A DNA stretch of 8,213 nt from DASVFB01 sp036380275 (lineage in GTDB: Bacteria > Actinomycetota > Thermoleophilia > Gaiellales > Gaiellaceae), in NCBI GenBank assembly GCA_036380275.1, contig DASVFB010000030.1, positions 1 through 8,213 on the forward strand, in the 5' to 3' direction. The notes under the pieces were generated by a model, which worked only from the letters and a program-made list of their open reading frames with translations, did no database searches and was not told where the DNA came from. This document shows, piece by piece, positions 1-5,442 of the stretch; position 1 is the stretch's first letter, and each line of letters begins with the position of its first letter. Both the position numbers and the translations under genes were made by a program.

Positions 1-1
1 G

Positions 2-136
2 ACATCGCGGCTTCGATGTCGATGGGCCGAACGGCCTATTTCCGATGCCGACCGAGTCGCCCTCTACGCTCGGCCTGTGCTCCCGCCGATCGAAAACCGA
101 GACCCCGGCGACGAGACCACCGAAGACGAGGACTAG
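2..136 (+). CDS. C-terminal end of an unidentified protein (partial)
   Basis: The frame is open from the window edge to a TAG at 134-136 and encodes about 44 residues. The second half uses almost only codons ending in G or C and finishes in an acidic tail (DPGDETTEDED), which looks like a real C-terminus. The first part has weaker third-position bias, so the frame is less sure there. No domain can be recognised. The stop overlaps, within CTAG, the stop of a short minus-strand frame (133-207), so the two would be convergent. A hydrophobic minus-strand reading of the same bases is open but has no start codon and looks like the shadow of the acidic tail. Confidence 0.4.
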   Translation, partial: TSRLRCRWAERPISDADRVALYARPVLPPIENRDPGDETTEDED

Positions 137-207
137 CCCGAGTTCAGTAGCGCGTCGTCTCGCTCGACGATCGGAAGGATCCGAGCGGGGCCGGTGATCT
201 CGAACAT
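133..207 (-). pseudogene. Possible remnant of a STAS-domain anti-sigma-factor antagonist (C-terminal end only)
   Basis: Read on the minus strand, an ATG at 207 opens 24 codons ending in TAG (133-135). The peptide begins MFEITG, has ILPIVE in the middle and DALL near the end. This spacing matches the last strand and helix of SpoIIAA/RsbV-type STAS proteins, which typically end in an FEITG motif, a hydrophobic strand and an EALA-like helix. Upstream of the ATG the frame runs into low-complexity codons that are the shadow of the proline-rich start of the membrane protein at 231, so the rest of the domain is missing. It is most simply a decayed fragment left by a rearrangement, although chance resemblance over 24 residues is possible. 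Confidence 0.35.
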
Positions 208-217
208 CCGGAGCGGA

Positions 218-223
218 TACGGT
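218..223 (+). promoter_or_regulatory. Putative -10 element (TACGGT) of a leaderless promoter
   Basis: TACGGT fits the actinobacterial TAnnnT -10 pattern and ends 7 nt before the ATG at 231, so transcription would begin at or next to the start codon. No Shine-Dalgarno sequence precedes this ATG. No clear -35 element was seen. Confidence 0.35.
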
Positions 224-230
224 CCTCGCG

Positions 231-968
231 ATGTCGAAGCCTCTGCCGCCGCCGCTGCCGCCGGCCGAGCGTACGGTGGGGCAGGTCGTCGCCGAGTCGA
301 TTCGGCTCTACGGCCAGCGATTCTGGGCGGCGCTGCTCCTCGGGCTGCCGATCGCCGCGATCACGCAACTCTCAGCCGGCCACTCGCTCGCGGCGCAGAC
401 GATCATCCTCTGGATCGCGTCGCCGTTCGTCACCGCGGCGTACATCTGGGCGATCGTGATCGCGGCACCGGCGCGCCCACCGCGGGGCACCCTCGTCCGC
501 GCTTACGTCGTCGGCCTCGTCGTCTTCCTGCCCGTCCCCGCGCTGCTTCGCATCTACGTGCTGCCTGCGCTCGCGTGGCTGGCGCTGTTCGGACTGTCGG
601 TGCCCGCCGCCGCATACGAGCGGCTCGGCTTTCGGAACGCGCTCGTCCGTGGACGCAGGCTCGCCACGGCCGACTACGTCCACGCGCTTGGCTCTCTCTG
701 CGCCGTGTCGATCGTCTACTTCATCACCCGCGTGATGCTCCTGCTGCTCCTGCGCGGCCAGGCCGACACGGCGGAGCGCGTAGCTGCGTTCCTTGCCGAC
801 CTCGTGATCTCGCCGCTGCTGTTCCTCGGCGCGGTGCTCGTCTACTTCGATCAGGCCGCTCGCGTCGTAGACTCCGTCCCCCGCGACAAGAGGAGGCGTG
901 ATGCCGGTCTTCATCCTGCTGTCGACGCTCACGGTTCAAGGCGTTCAGACGCTGAAGTCGAACCCTGA
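231..968 (+). CDS. Polytopic membrane protein of unknown function
   Basis: This 245-residue protein starts with a proline-rich cytoplasmic stretch (PLPPPLPP). A short amphipathic segment, TVGQVVAESIRLYGQRFW, follows, as in many actinobacterial membrane proteins whose N-terminus reads 'TVGEVL..A..LYRRNF..L'. About five or six hydrophobic segments follow, near residues 31-48, 56-78, 91-107, 109-128, 150-174 and 186-206. No catalytic motif is visible, so no function is assigned. After the last helix the tail is polar (RDKRRRD onward), and its final 22 codons overlap the start of the next gene in another frame. That tail may be genuine, or a frameshift may have replaced an earlier stop. The start is supported by the -10-like element at 218-223 and by the typical N-terminal pattern. 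Confidence 0.75.
   Translation: MSKPLPPPLPPAERTVGQVVAESIRLYGQRFWAALLLGLPIAAITQLSAGHSLAAQTIILWIASPFVTAAYIWAIVIAAPARPPRGTLVRAYVVGLVVFLPVPALLRIYVLPALAWLALFGLSVPAAAYERLGFRNALVRGRRLATADYVHALGSLCAVSIVYFITRVMLLLLLRGQADTAERVAAFLADLVISPLLFLGAVLVYFDQAARVVDSVPRDKRRRDAGLHPAVDAHGSRRSDAEVEP
891..896 (+). promoter_or_regulatory. Ribosome binding site AGGAGG of the GYD gene
   Basis: A perfect AGGAGG lies 4 nt before the ATG at 901, but only 1 nt before the in-frame GTG at 898. This favours ATG 901 as the start. It lies inside the coding region of the membrane protein, so the second gene is expressed from the same transcript. Confidence 0.7.
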
Positions 969-1188
969 GCGCCTACGTGCCGTGAACCAGGACGTCGAAG
1001 AGCTGGGCTGCAAGGTGCTGCACCAGTGGGCGACGCTCGGTGAGTTCGACTTCGTCAACGTCGTCGAGGCACCGGACGAGGCGACGATCGCACGTGTGTC
1101 CGTCTCGCTCGGCGCGCGCGGCTCGACGAAGATCCAGACCCTGCCTGCGCTCGCGATCGACGATTTCTTGAACTCGATCGAGGGCTAG
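901..1188 (+). CDS. GYD-domain protein
   Basis: The 95-residue protein covers the whole of a GYD domain (Pfam family of about 90-100 residues with a ferredoxin-like alpha+beta fold). Visible hallmarks are the N-terminal strand MPVFILLSTLT, the central GEFDFVNVVEAPD (residues 47-59; the family's usual G-x-Y-D is GEFD here) and the C-terminal strand STKIQTLPAL (75-84). The family is widespread in actinobacteria and its biochemical role is unknown. The gene overlaps the preceding membrane-protein gene by 68 nt in a different frame and has its own strong ribosome binding site, so the two are probably co-transcribed. Seven bases after its TAG stop begins a double hairpin that may end the transcript. 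Confidence 0.88.
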   Translation: MPVFILLSTLTVQGVQTLKSNPERLRAVNQDVEELGCKVLHQWATLGEFDFVNVVEAPDEATIARVSVSLGARGSTKIQTLPALAIDDFLNSIEG

Positions 1189-1195
1189 CTCGCTT

Positions 1196-1259
1196 TCGCG
1201 CGAAGTGCTGCGCACTTCACGCGAGGTAGACCTTGCAGGCGCGCGTCGCGCGCGTGCAA
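1196..1259 (+). repeat. Composite double-hairpin repeat, copy 1
   Basis: Two hairpins lie in tandem. Hairpin A (1196-1224) pairs TCGCG with CGCGA, then has one mismatch, then pairs GAAGTGC with GCACTTC around a TGC loop. An 8-nt spacer GGTAGACC follows. Hairpin B (1233-1259) pairs TTGCA with TGCAA, then has a G-G mismatch, then pairs GCGCGC with GCGCGC around a GTC loop. No T-tract follows either one. The element begins 7 nt after the GYD stop and fills most of the gap to the convergent psuG stop at 1286. A second copy with the same plan lies at 3707-3768 on the other strand. It may act as a U-less tandem terminator, a 3'-end stabiliser, or be a dispersed palindromic element. Confidence 0.75.
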
Positions 1260-1285
1260 TGCTAAGCCGCGCTACCGGCGTGGGG

Positions 1286-2161
1286 TTAACCAGAGGGCGA
1301 CATCAGTTGGACTGCCACGTCGGCTGCAAGGGACGCGTTTGAGAGCACCAGCGCTCGGTTCGCCGCGAGCGTTTCGCCGCCGCTGCGCTCGTGCAGGAAC
1401 GACAGGACGAACGGCGTCACGTCCTGACCATGGACGCCGCGTTCGTCCGCGACGCGTAGCGCCTCCTCGATCAGCGGCTCGACGTCGTCGAGGCTCTCGT
1501 CGGGCGGCCGCGCGAGCAGGACGCCGCCTCCGCCGAGCTCCCAGTGGACGCGCGCGATCGCCGCCGCCTCCTCGGCGCTCTCGACGCGCGCGGAGACGGC
1601 CGGGCCGCCGTGCGCCGAGTAGAAGAGCGGCAGCTCGTCCGTGCGGAACCCGAGCACGGGGACGGCGAGGGACTCGAGCAGCTCGAGCGTCGCGGGCACG
1701 TCGAGCAAGGACTTGACGCCTGCGGATACGACCAGGGACCTGGTCCGGGCGAGCTCGAGCAAGTCGGAGGACACGTCGGGATGCTCGGCCCAGCCACGGT
1801 GAACGCCGCCGAGCCCTCCCGTCGCCATGACGGCGATGCCGACCTTGCGGCAGACGGCGAGCGTGCCGCCGACCGTCGTCGCGCCGACGCCGCCCTGTAC
1901 GGCTGCCACCGCGAGGTCGCGTGCGCCGACCTTGCGCGCGGACGCGTCGAAGCGCTCGAGCTCCTTCTCGCTCAGTCCAACGCGGATCGTGCCGTCGAGG
2001 ACGCCGATCGTCGCCGGCGTCGCGCCGCCGGCGCGCACGCGGCGCTCCGACTCGATGCCGACGGCGACTCCTTCGCCAGGCGGAAAACCGTGCGCGACGA
2101 GCGTCGTCTCGAGCGCGACGACCGCGGCCGCTTCGCGCACCTCGCGGGCAAGCTCGATCAA
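1286..2161 (-). CDS. psuG: Pseudouridine-5'-phosphate glycosidase
   Basis: PsuG reversibly cleaves the C-C glycosidic bond of pseudouridine 5'-phosphate, giving uracil and ribose 5-phosphate. The 291-residue protein (E. coli PsuG has about 312) shows the family signatures VVALETTLVAHG (14-25), PATIGVLDGTIRVGL (49-63), GGVGATTVGGT (90-100), ATGGLGGVHRG (113-123) and VSAGVKSLLD (145-154). By alignment with E. coli, Glu18, Lys77, His121 and the Schiff-base lysine Lys150 are all present, as is Asn275 near the C-terminus, so the enzyme should be active. The frame stays open far upstream, but that part is an arginine-rich shadow of the GNAT gene. The best start is TTG at 2161-2159, which overlaps the GNAT stop as TTGA; GTG at 2140 is a shorter alternative. 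It is the last gene of a coupled kinase-GNAT-psuG operon. Confidence 0.93.
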   Translation of the reverse strand: MIELAREVREAAAVVALETTLVAHGFPPGEGVAVGIESERRVRAGGATPATIGVLDGTIRVGLSEKELERFDASARKVGARDLAVAAVQGGVGATTVGGTLAVCRKVGIAVMATGGLGGVHRGWAEHPDVSSDLLELARTRSLVVSAGVKSLLDVPATLELLESLAVPVLGFRTDELPLFYSAHGGPAVSARVESAEEAAAIARVHWELGGGGVLLARPPDESLDDVEPLIEEALRVADERGVHGQDVTPFVLSFLHERSGGETLAANRALVLSNASLAADVAVQLMSPSG

Positions 2162-2592
2162 CTCTGCTCGTCCATGCTGACGAACTCGACGTCGCCCCAG
2201 CGGACGAAGGTGCGGACGTGCCGTCCGGTCTCGAGAAAGCCGGCTCGCTCGTAGACCTTGATCGCACGCTCGTTGAAAGCTGCGACAAACAGGCGCACGA
2301 GGGACGGTCGATAGCGCTCGCGTCCGAATTCGAGGCCGGCGTGGAAGAAGTCGAGCCCGAGCCCCTTCCCGGTCAGGTCCGGCCGCAGGCCGAGCCCGTA
2401 CTCGAGCACGTCGTCCTTGGGCTCGAAGTAGAGGAACCCGATCAGCGCGCCCTCGTCGTCGTCGTGCACCGCGAAATAGCGCTCGGGATTCAGCACCGGC
2501 TCCTGGTCGCTGTCGTAGAAGTCGTACGGCGGCTGGTAATGCCACTGCTCGTAATCCGCGAAATCATCTGGGGTCATCGGCGCGATCTTCAC
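2158..2592 (-). CDS. GNAT family N-acetyltransferase
   Basis: This 144-residue protein has the GCN5-related acetyltransferase fold. Strand IGFLYFEPK (51-59) leads to YGLGLRPDLTGKGLG (65-79), whose R-x-D-L-T-G-K-G-L-G loop is the acetyl-CoA pyrophosphate-binding motif A. NERAIKVYERAGF (107-119) carries the motif B Asn and Tyr. The N-terminal WHYQPPYDFYD (17-27) resembles a 'W-x-Y-x-x-P-Y-x-x-Y' segment seen in a group of bacterial GNATs of unknown substrate. The start GTG at 2592 overlaps the kinase stop as GTGA, with AGGAG (2600-2604) at 7-nt spacing; ATG at 2577 is a weaker alternative. Its own stop overlaps the psuG start. The tight coupling suggests co-expression with pseudouridine catabolism, but the substrate cannot be told from sequence. 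Confidence 0.9.
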   Translation of the reverse strand: MKIAPMTPDDFADYEQWHYQPPYDFYDSDQEPVLNPERYFAVHDDDEGALIGFLYFEPKDDVLEYGLGLRPDLTGKGLGLDFFHAGLEFGRERYRPSLVRLFVAAFNERAIKVYERAGFLETGRHVRTFVRWGDVEFVSMDEQS

Positions 2593-3383
2593 GGCATCGC
2601 TCCTATGCGAGCGACGCAACGCGCGGCCGTCTCGAGGGCGAGTTGCGGGCCGCCCACGATGAAGCCGGCCGCGAGCGCGTCGCCGGCCCCGGTCGAATCC
2701 ACGACGTCGGTCGCGACCGCCGGATGCTCCTGGCCGCCGACGCGAATCCCGCGCGGTCCGCGCTTCACGACTCGCACCTCGGTCTCGACCGCGCCGACCG
2801 CCTCCCACTCGCGCTCGTTGCCGAAGACGATGTCTGGACGGATCCGGGCGAGCGACTCGCGCATCGCGTCGCCGAAGCGCGTGATGTGCGTCCACGACGA
2901 GAGATCGACGCTCACACCGGCGCCGTGCTCGCGCGCGAAAGTCGCCGCGCGCACGGCCGCGCCGGCGATCGGCGCTCGCATCAGCGAGTAGCCGGACAGA
3001 TGCAGCGCATCGCACTCGAGCCAGGTGGCCTCGAGGTCATCCTCGTGCAGCTCGGGCGCGGAGCCGCGGTCCGAGGCCATGGTGCGGTCGCCCTCCGGCT
3101 GCACGAGCGAGACGACGATGCCGGTGCGTCGGCCCCGCGGCCCGGCGAGCTCGACGCCGCGGGCCTCCAGCTCGCGGCGCAGCATCGCGCCGGCGTCGTC
3201 GTCCGCTTGCACGGCCACGATGCGCGAGCGGGCTCCCAGGTCGGCTGCCCAGCCGGCGACGTTCGCCGCCTGTCCGCCGGGAGCGAGCTTCGTCGAGGCC
3301 GCGGCGTCGTCACCAGGCGCGAGCCGTGAGTCGAGCCGGACGATCACGTCGAGAAGCAGGTCTCCGAAGGTGCACACGACCAC
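2589..3383 (-). CDS. PfkB-family sugar/nucleoside kinase, probable pseudouridine kinase
   Basis: The 264-residue protein is a ribokinase-like PfkB kinase that transfers phosphate from ATP to a sugar or nucleoside hydroxyl. Visible are the N-terminal FGDLLLDV (6-13), signature 1 APGGQAANVAG (34-44), GNEREWEAVG (188-197), VKRGPRGI (206-213) and signature 2 DSTGAGDALAAGF (229-241) with catalytic Asp235. It is shorter than the usual 300 or so residues, mostly because the C-terminus ends soon after signature 2. Family members use ribose, fructose, KDG, adenosine or pseudouridine. Because psuG lies two genes downstream in the same overlapping operon, pseudouridine is the likeliest substrate; this rests on context only. 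The start is GTG at 3383; GTG at 3377 is an alternative. A -10-like GACAAT ends 6 nt before it, and no ribosome binding site is seen. Confidence 0.88.
   Translation of the reverse strand: MVVCTFGDLLLDVIVRLDSRLAPGDDAAASTKLAPGGQAANVAGWAADLGARSRIVAVQADDDAGAMLRRELEARGVELAGPRGRRTGIVVSLVQPEGDRTMASDRGSAPELHEDDLEATWLECDALHLSGYSLMRAPIAGAAVRAATFAREHGAGVSVDLSSWTHITRFGDAMRESLARIRPDIVFGNEREWEAVGAVETEVRVVKRGPRGIRVGGQEHPAVATDVVDSTGAGDALAAGFIVGGPQLALETAARCVARIGAMP
2600..2604 (-). promoter_or_regulatory. Ribosome binding site AGGAG of the GNAT gene
   Basis: On the minus strand AGGAG lies 7 nt before the GTG at 2592, inside the last codons of the kinase gene. It supports the GTGA overlap start rather than the in-frame ATG at 2577. 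Confidence 0.6.
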
Positions 3384-3385
3384 CG

Positions 3386-3391
3386 TAGGAT
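3386..3391 (+). promoter_or_regulatory. Putative -10 element (TAGGAT) for the small membrane protein gene
   Basis: TAGGAT fits TAnnnT (and matches TATAAT at four positions) and ends exactly 6 nt before the GTG at 3398, predicting a leaderless mRNA. It shares the 14-bp gap 3384-3397 with the opposing kinase promoter. Confidence 0.4.
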
Positions 3392-3395
3392 TGTC
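3390..3395 (-). promoter_or_regulatory. Putative -10 element (GACAAT) for the kinase-GNAT-psuG operon
   Basis: On the minus strand GACAAT (four of six matches to TATAAT) ends exactly 6 nt before the GTG at 3383, which would place the transcript start on the start codon. It overlaps by 2 bp the opposing -10 of the gene at 3398. Any -35 region would lie inside that neighbour's coding sequence. Confidence 0.35.
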
Positions 3396-3397
3396 TC

Positions 3398-3598
3398 GTG
3401 GACGAGGACGACAAGCGAAGCGAACGTCTGCGCTCCTTCATGTACGGCGCGGTGCTCGGCGCATCCGCGGCCGTCGCGGCCGCCAGGCGTCGACGCCCAC
3501 GGCGCACGACCCGCCTGACACCGGCCGGTCTCGCCGCCTTCGAGGACGCCCCGTGCTTCCAGGAAACACTGGAGAAAGAAGCCGCGCGGCGCGACTAA
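3398..3598 (+). CDS. Small single-helix protein of unknown function
   Basis: This 66-residue protein has a charged N-terminus (MDEDDKRSERLR), a short hydrophobic alanine-rich stretch (about residues 13-29), a basic cluster RRRRPRR (30-36) and a polar helical tail ending EKEAARRD. The hydrophobic stretch is long enough for one marginal membrane helix, with the basic cluster predicted to stay in the cytoplasm. I do not recognise a family. That it is real is supported by strong G/C third-position bias and by the TAGGAT element 6 nt before its GTG start, a spacing shared with neighbouring genes. It is transcribed away from the kinase across a 14-bp gap and towards the glycosyltransferase gene. 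Confidence 0.65.
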   Translation: MDEDDKRSERLRSFMYGAVLGASAAVAAARRRRPRRTTRLTPAGLAAFEDAPCFQETLEKEAARRD

Positions 3599-3637
3599 GG
3601 CTGGCTCGCACACAATCCACGATGAGCATTCCGCCGT

Positions 3638-3658
3638 CACCGCGGCTTGGCCGCGGTG
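3638..3658. repeat. Perfect 9-bp inverted repeat (hairpin)
   Basis: CACCGCGGC and GCCGCGGTG pair perfectly around a 3-nt TTG loop. It lies 40 nt after the stop of the small protein gene, in the convergent gap 3599-3779, and has no T-tract on either side. It could be the terminator of the plus-strand gene or back up the double hairpin next to it. Nothing else was recognised between 3599 and 3706. Confidence 0.55.
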
Positions 3659-3706
3659 CTCACTGCCGATCGTCGAAGTCGCAGACCCTTCAATCGCAGG
3701 CAAATT

Positions 3707-3768
3707 GGGCACGCGCGCGAAGCGCGCCTGCCCGGTTTTCCCGGCCGAAATGCGCAGCATTTCGGCCG
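3707..3768 (-). repeat. Composite double-hairpin repeat, copy 2
   Basis: Read on the minus strand, hairpin A (3768-3742) is a perfect 12-bp stem: CGGCCGAAATGC pairs with GCATTTCGGCCG around a TGC loop. The 8-nt spacer is GGAAAACC. Hairpin B (3733-3707) pairs GGGCA with TGCCC, keeps a G-G mismatch, then pairs GCGCGC with GCGCGC around TTC. It begins 11 nt after the glycosyltransferase stop. Compared with copy 1, the 35 nt from spacer to end are 28/35 identical, and the 17-nt core of hairpin A is 15/17 identical. Every difference inside these aligned stems is compensated on the pairing side (TT/AA against GG/CC; G-C against A-T). Confidence 0.75.
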
Positions 3769-3779
3769 AAGCGAAGCGT

Positions 3780-5408
3780 TTAGCGCGCTCCGCCCGCGTC
3801 GAGGCCGCGGAGCCCGAGCGCGCGCTCGACGGTGAGCAGGTTGATGTCGGAGTCGCCGAGTAGGAGCGACTGCCCGACGAGCTGCACGGCTTGCGTCTGG
3901 AGCAGGAACTCCCGGATCGTCTGCGTCGGCTTCCGGCTCCTGATCACGAGGAAGGGTCCGAACACGCGCGCTTCGAACTTCGATGCAGGCCGCGGGAAGC
4001 GGCGCGGAATGTGCAGCCTCGGAGTGAAGTTGTTGTTGTCGCTCGCGTCCAGCACCCAGACACCTCGGCCGAGTGGCTTGCGCGCGCGGTAGAGCACGTT
4101 CAGTGCGAGCTTTGTATCTGCGCGTGGCACGACCGTGTTCGAAAACGCGTGGTTCTGCTCCCACGCGCCGAGATAGGCGGGGTCGTACCCGAACAGGATG
4201 TCGTCGGGCCTGCTCGTCGTCGCGAGCCACGTCGACGCCGCCTCGCGCCCGTCTGCGCGGATCTGTGGCTCGCCGACGTACAGCGTGCGCGTGTTGTGCA
4301 GGCCCCACGCGACCTCGCCCGTGCCGAGCGCGAGCACGATCACGGCGGCGAGCGCGATGCCGACCGGCGACCGCCCCAGCCGCACGAGCGGCAGCGCGAG
4401 CAAGGTGGCGAAGAACGGGAGCACGAAGATCAGGTGCCTCGACTCGGGCGACGCGAAGCCGCTGCCGATGCGGGTAACGGCGAAGAACACGAACGGCGTC
4501 ACGAGCACGCAGGCGACGAAAGCCGCACCAGCCCTGTTCCGTCGCACGAGCATCGCCATCCCGACCGCGGCGGCGAGGAGGACCGCCACGCGCGCCGGTG
4601 TCCATCCGACCGTGAAGTCCCCTGCGACGCGAGCGAGGTACTTGAAAATGGAGAAGGGGCTGCCGAGCTTCGTGCCTCCGCCGCCGACTCCGACGTCGAA
4701 ACGGTTCGCCAGAACGGTGTCGCTGCGCCAGAACGGAATCGCGAGCAACGCGACGACGAAGAAAGCCGGCACAGCCTCGCGGAACCTGCGGGCGTAGAGC
4801 ACGTACAGACCCTGCGAAGCGAGCACGAGCGCGCCGTACGGGTGCGTTGCGATGCACGCGAGGATCGCCAGCCCCCAGAGAATCCAGCTCCGCCGGTCGC
4901 GTCGCTCGAGCGCTCGCAGGAGAGCGAGGTACGACAGGGTCGCCGTGAAGAGGAAGATCGAGTACATGCGCCCGTAGATGCCGTGGAAGAGCAGCATCCA
5001 GCTCGGCACGACGATCGCCGTTGCAACGAGCGCGACGGTGCGGTCGGCGAGACGCGCGACGAGCAGGGCGATCAACGGGACGCTCGCGATCGCGAACACT
5101 GTCGAGACGAGGCGGAGCTCCACGAGCCCCCCGCCGGTGTGCGTGATCACCCACGCGAACAGAAAGTGCAGCGGCGCCCCGCCGCGTTCGCCGAGGACCG
5201 TGCGGATGAGCTCGCCGACCGAGCCGCGGCTCGTGAAGAGCGCGAGCGTCTCGTCCTCGTGCGGCGGCCAGACGGTAAGTCGTGCGAAGAAAAATGCCGC
5301 GGCGATTGCCGTAAGCCCGGCGACGCCGACGCGCCACAACGTGTCGGGTGAGGTCGAGAGTGCGAACGGGCGCGCGCGCTCGGCCGTCGTCGGAGCGGCG
5401 TTGCTCAC
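3780..5408 (-). CDS. Membrane glycosyltransferase of the GT-C/GT39-like (ArnT/PMT) type
   Basis: The 542-residue protein has the GT-C layout. A short cytoplasmic N-terminus leads into a first helix (about residues 25-45), followed by an outer loop with the acidic HEDET motif (50-54) expected for the catalytic Asp/Glu. GGAPLHFLFAWV (76-87) matches the family's 'PPLYYLL' second-helix segment. About ten further hydrophobic segments and a soluble C-terminal domain of about 160 residues follow. Such enzymes transfer sugar from a polyprenyl-phosphate donor to an envelope acceptor outside the membrane; donor and acceptor cannot be told here. The frame is open to an ATG at 5597, but that part overlaps the FmdB-type gene and lacks family likeness. 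GTG at 5408, preceded by GATAAT at 6 nt, is the better start. The stop TAA is followed by repeat copy 2. Confidence 0.82.
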   Translation of the reverse strand: MSNAAPTTAERARPFALSTSPDTLWRVGVAGLTAIAAAFFFARLTVWPPHEDETLALFTSRGSVGELIRTVLGERGGAPLHFLFAWVITHTGGGLVELRLVSTVFAIASVPLIALLVARLADRTVALVATAIVVPSWMLLFHGIYGRMYSIFLFTATLSYLALLRALERRDRRSWILWGLAILACIATHPYGALVLASQGLYVLYARRFREAVPAFFVVALLAIPFWRSDTVLANRFDVGVGGGGTKLGSPFSIFKYLARVAGDFTVGWTPARVAVLLAAAVGMAMLVRRNRAGAAFVACVLVTPFVFFAVTRIGSGFASPESRHLIFVLPFFATLLALPLVRLGRSPVGIALAAVIVLALGTGEVAWGLHNTRTLYVGEPQIRADGREAASTWLATTSRPDDILFGYDPAYLGAWEQNHAFSNTVVPRADTKLALNVLYRARKPLGRGVWVLDASDNNNFTPRLHIPRRFPRPASKFEARVFGPFLVIRSRKPTQTIREFLLQTQAVQLVGQSLLLGDSDINLLTVERALGLRGLDAGGAR

Positions 5409-5414
5409 CTCGCG

Positions 5415-5420
5415 ATTATC
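5415..5420 (-). promoter_or_regulatory. Putative -10 element (GATAAT) for the glycosyltransferase gene
   Basis: On the minus strand GATAAT matches TATAAT at five of six positions and ends exactly 6 nt before the GTG at 5408. This predicts a leaderless mRNA and supports that start over the far-upstream ATG. Confidence 0.5.
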
Positions 5421-5442
5421 CGGAAACGGCCAGGCACGCTGG

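Noticed and set aside
1..132. Hydrophobic minus-strand frame (LVLVFGGLVAGVSVF) opposite the first gene's tail
   Set aside because: It has no start codon, and its codons are exact complements of the acidic plus-strand codons, a usual source of false hydrophobic shadows.
2162..2545. Extension of the psuG frame upstream to an ATG at 2545
   Set aside because: The extra 128 residues are arginine- and proline-rich, show no PsuG likeness and lie opposite in frame to the well-supported GNAT gene; PsuG homology begins at about 2160.
2593..3015. Extension of the GNAT frame upstream through the kinase gene
   Set aside because: The extra residues are an arginine-rich shadow of the kinase; GTG 2592 has a ribosome binding site and a 4-nt overlap with the kinase stop.
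3707..3768. Double hairpin read as a CRISPR repeat or phage attachment site
   Set aside because: There are only two inverted copies 2.5 kb apart, no regular spacers, no integrase and no cas gene; the compensatory stem changes point to a structured element instead.
3891..5351. Long plus-strand open frame opposite the glycosyltransferase gene
   Set aside because: It is a charged, low-complexity shadow typical of GC-rich antisense frames; the minus strand has clear membrane helices and the HEDET motif.
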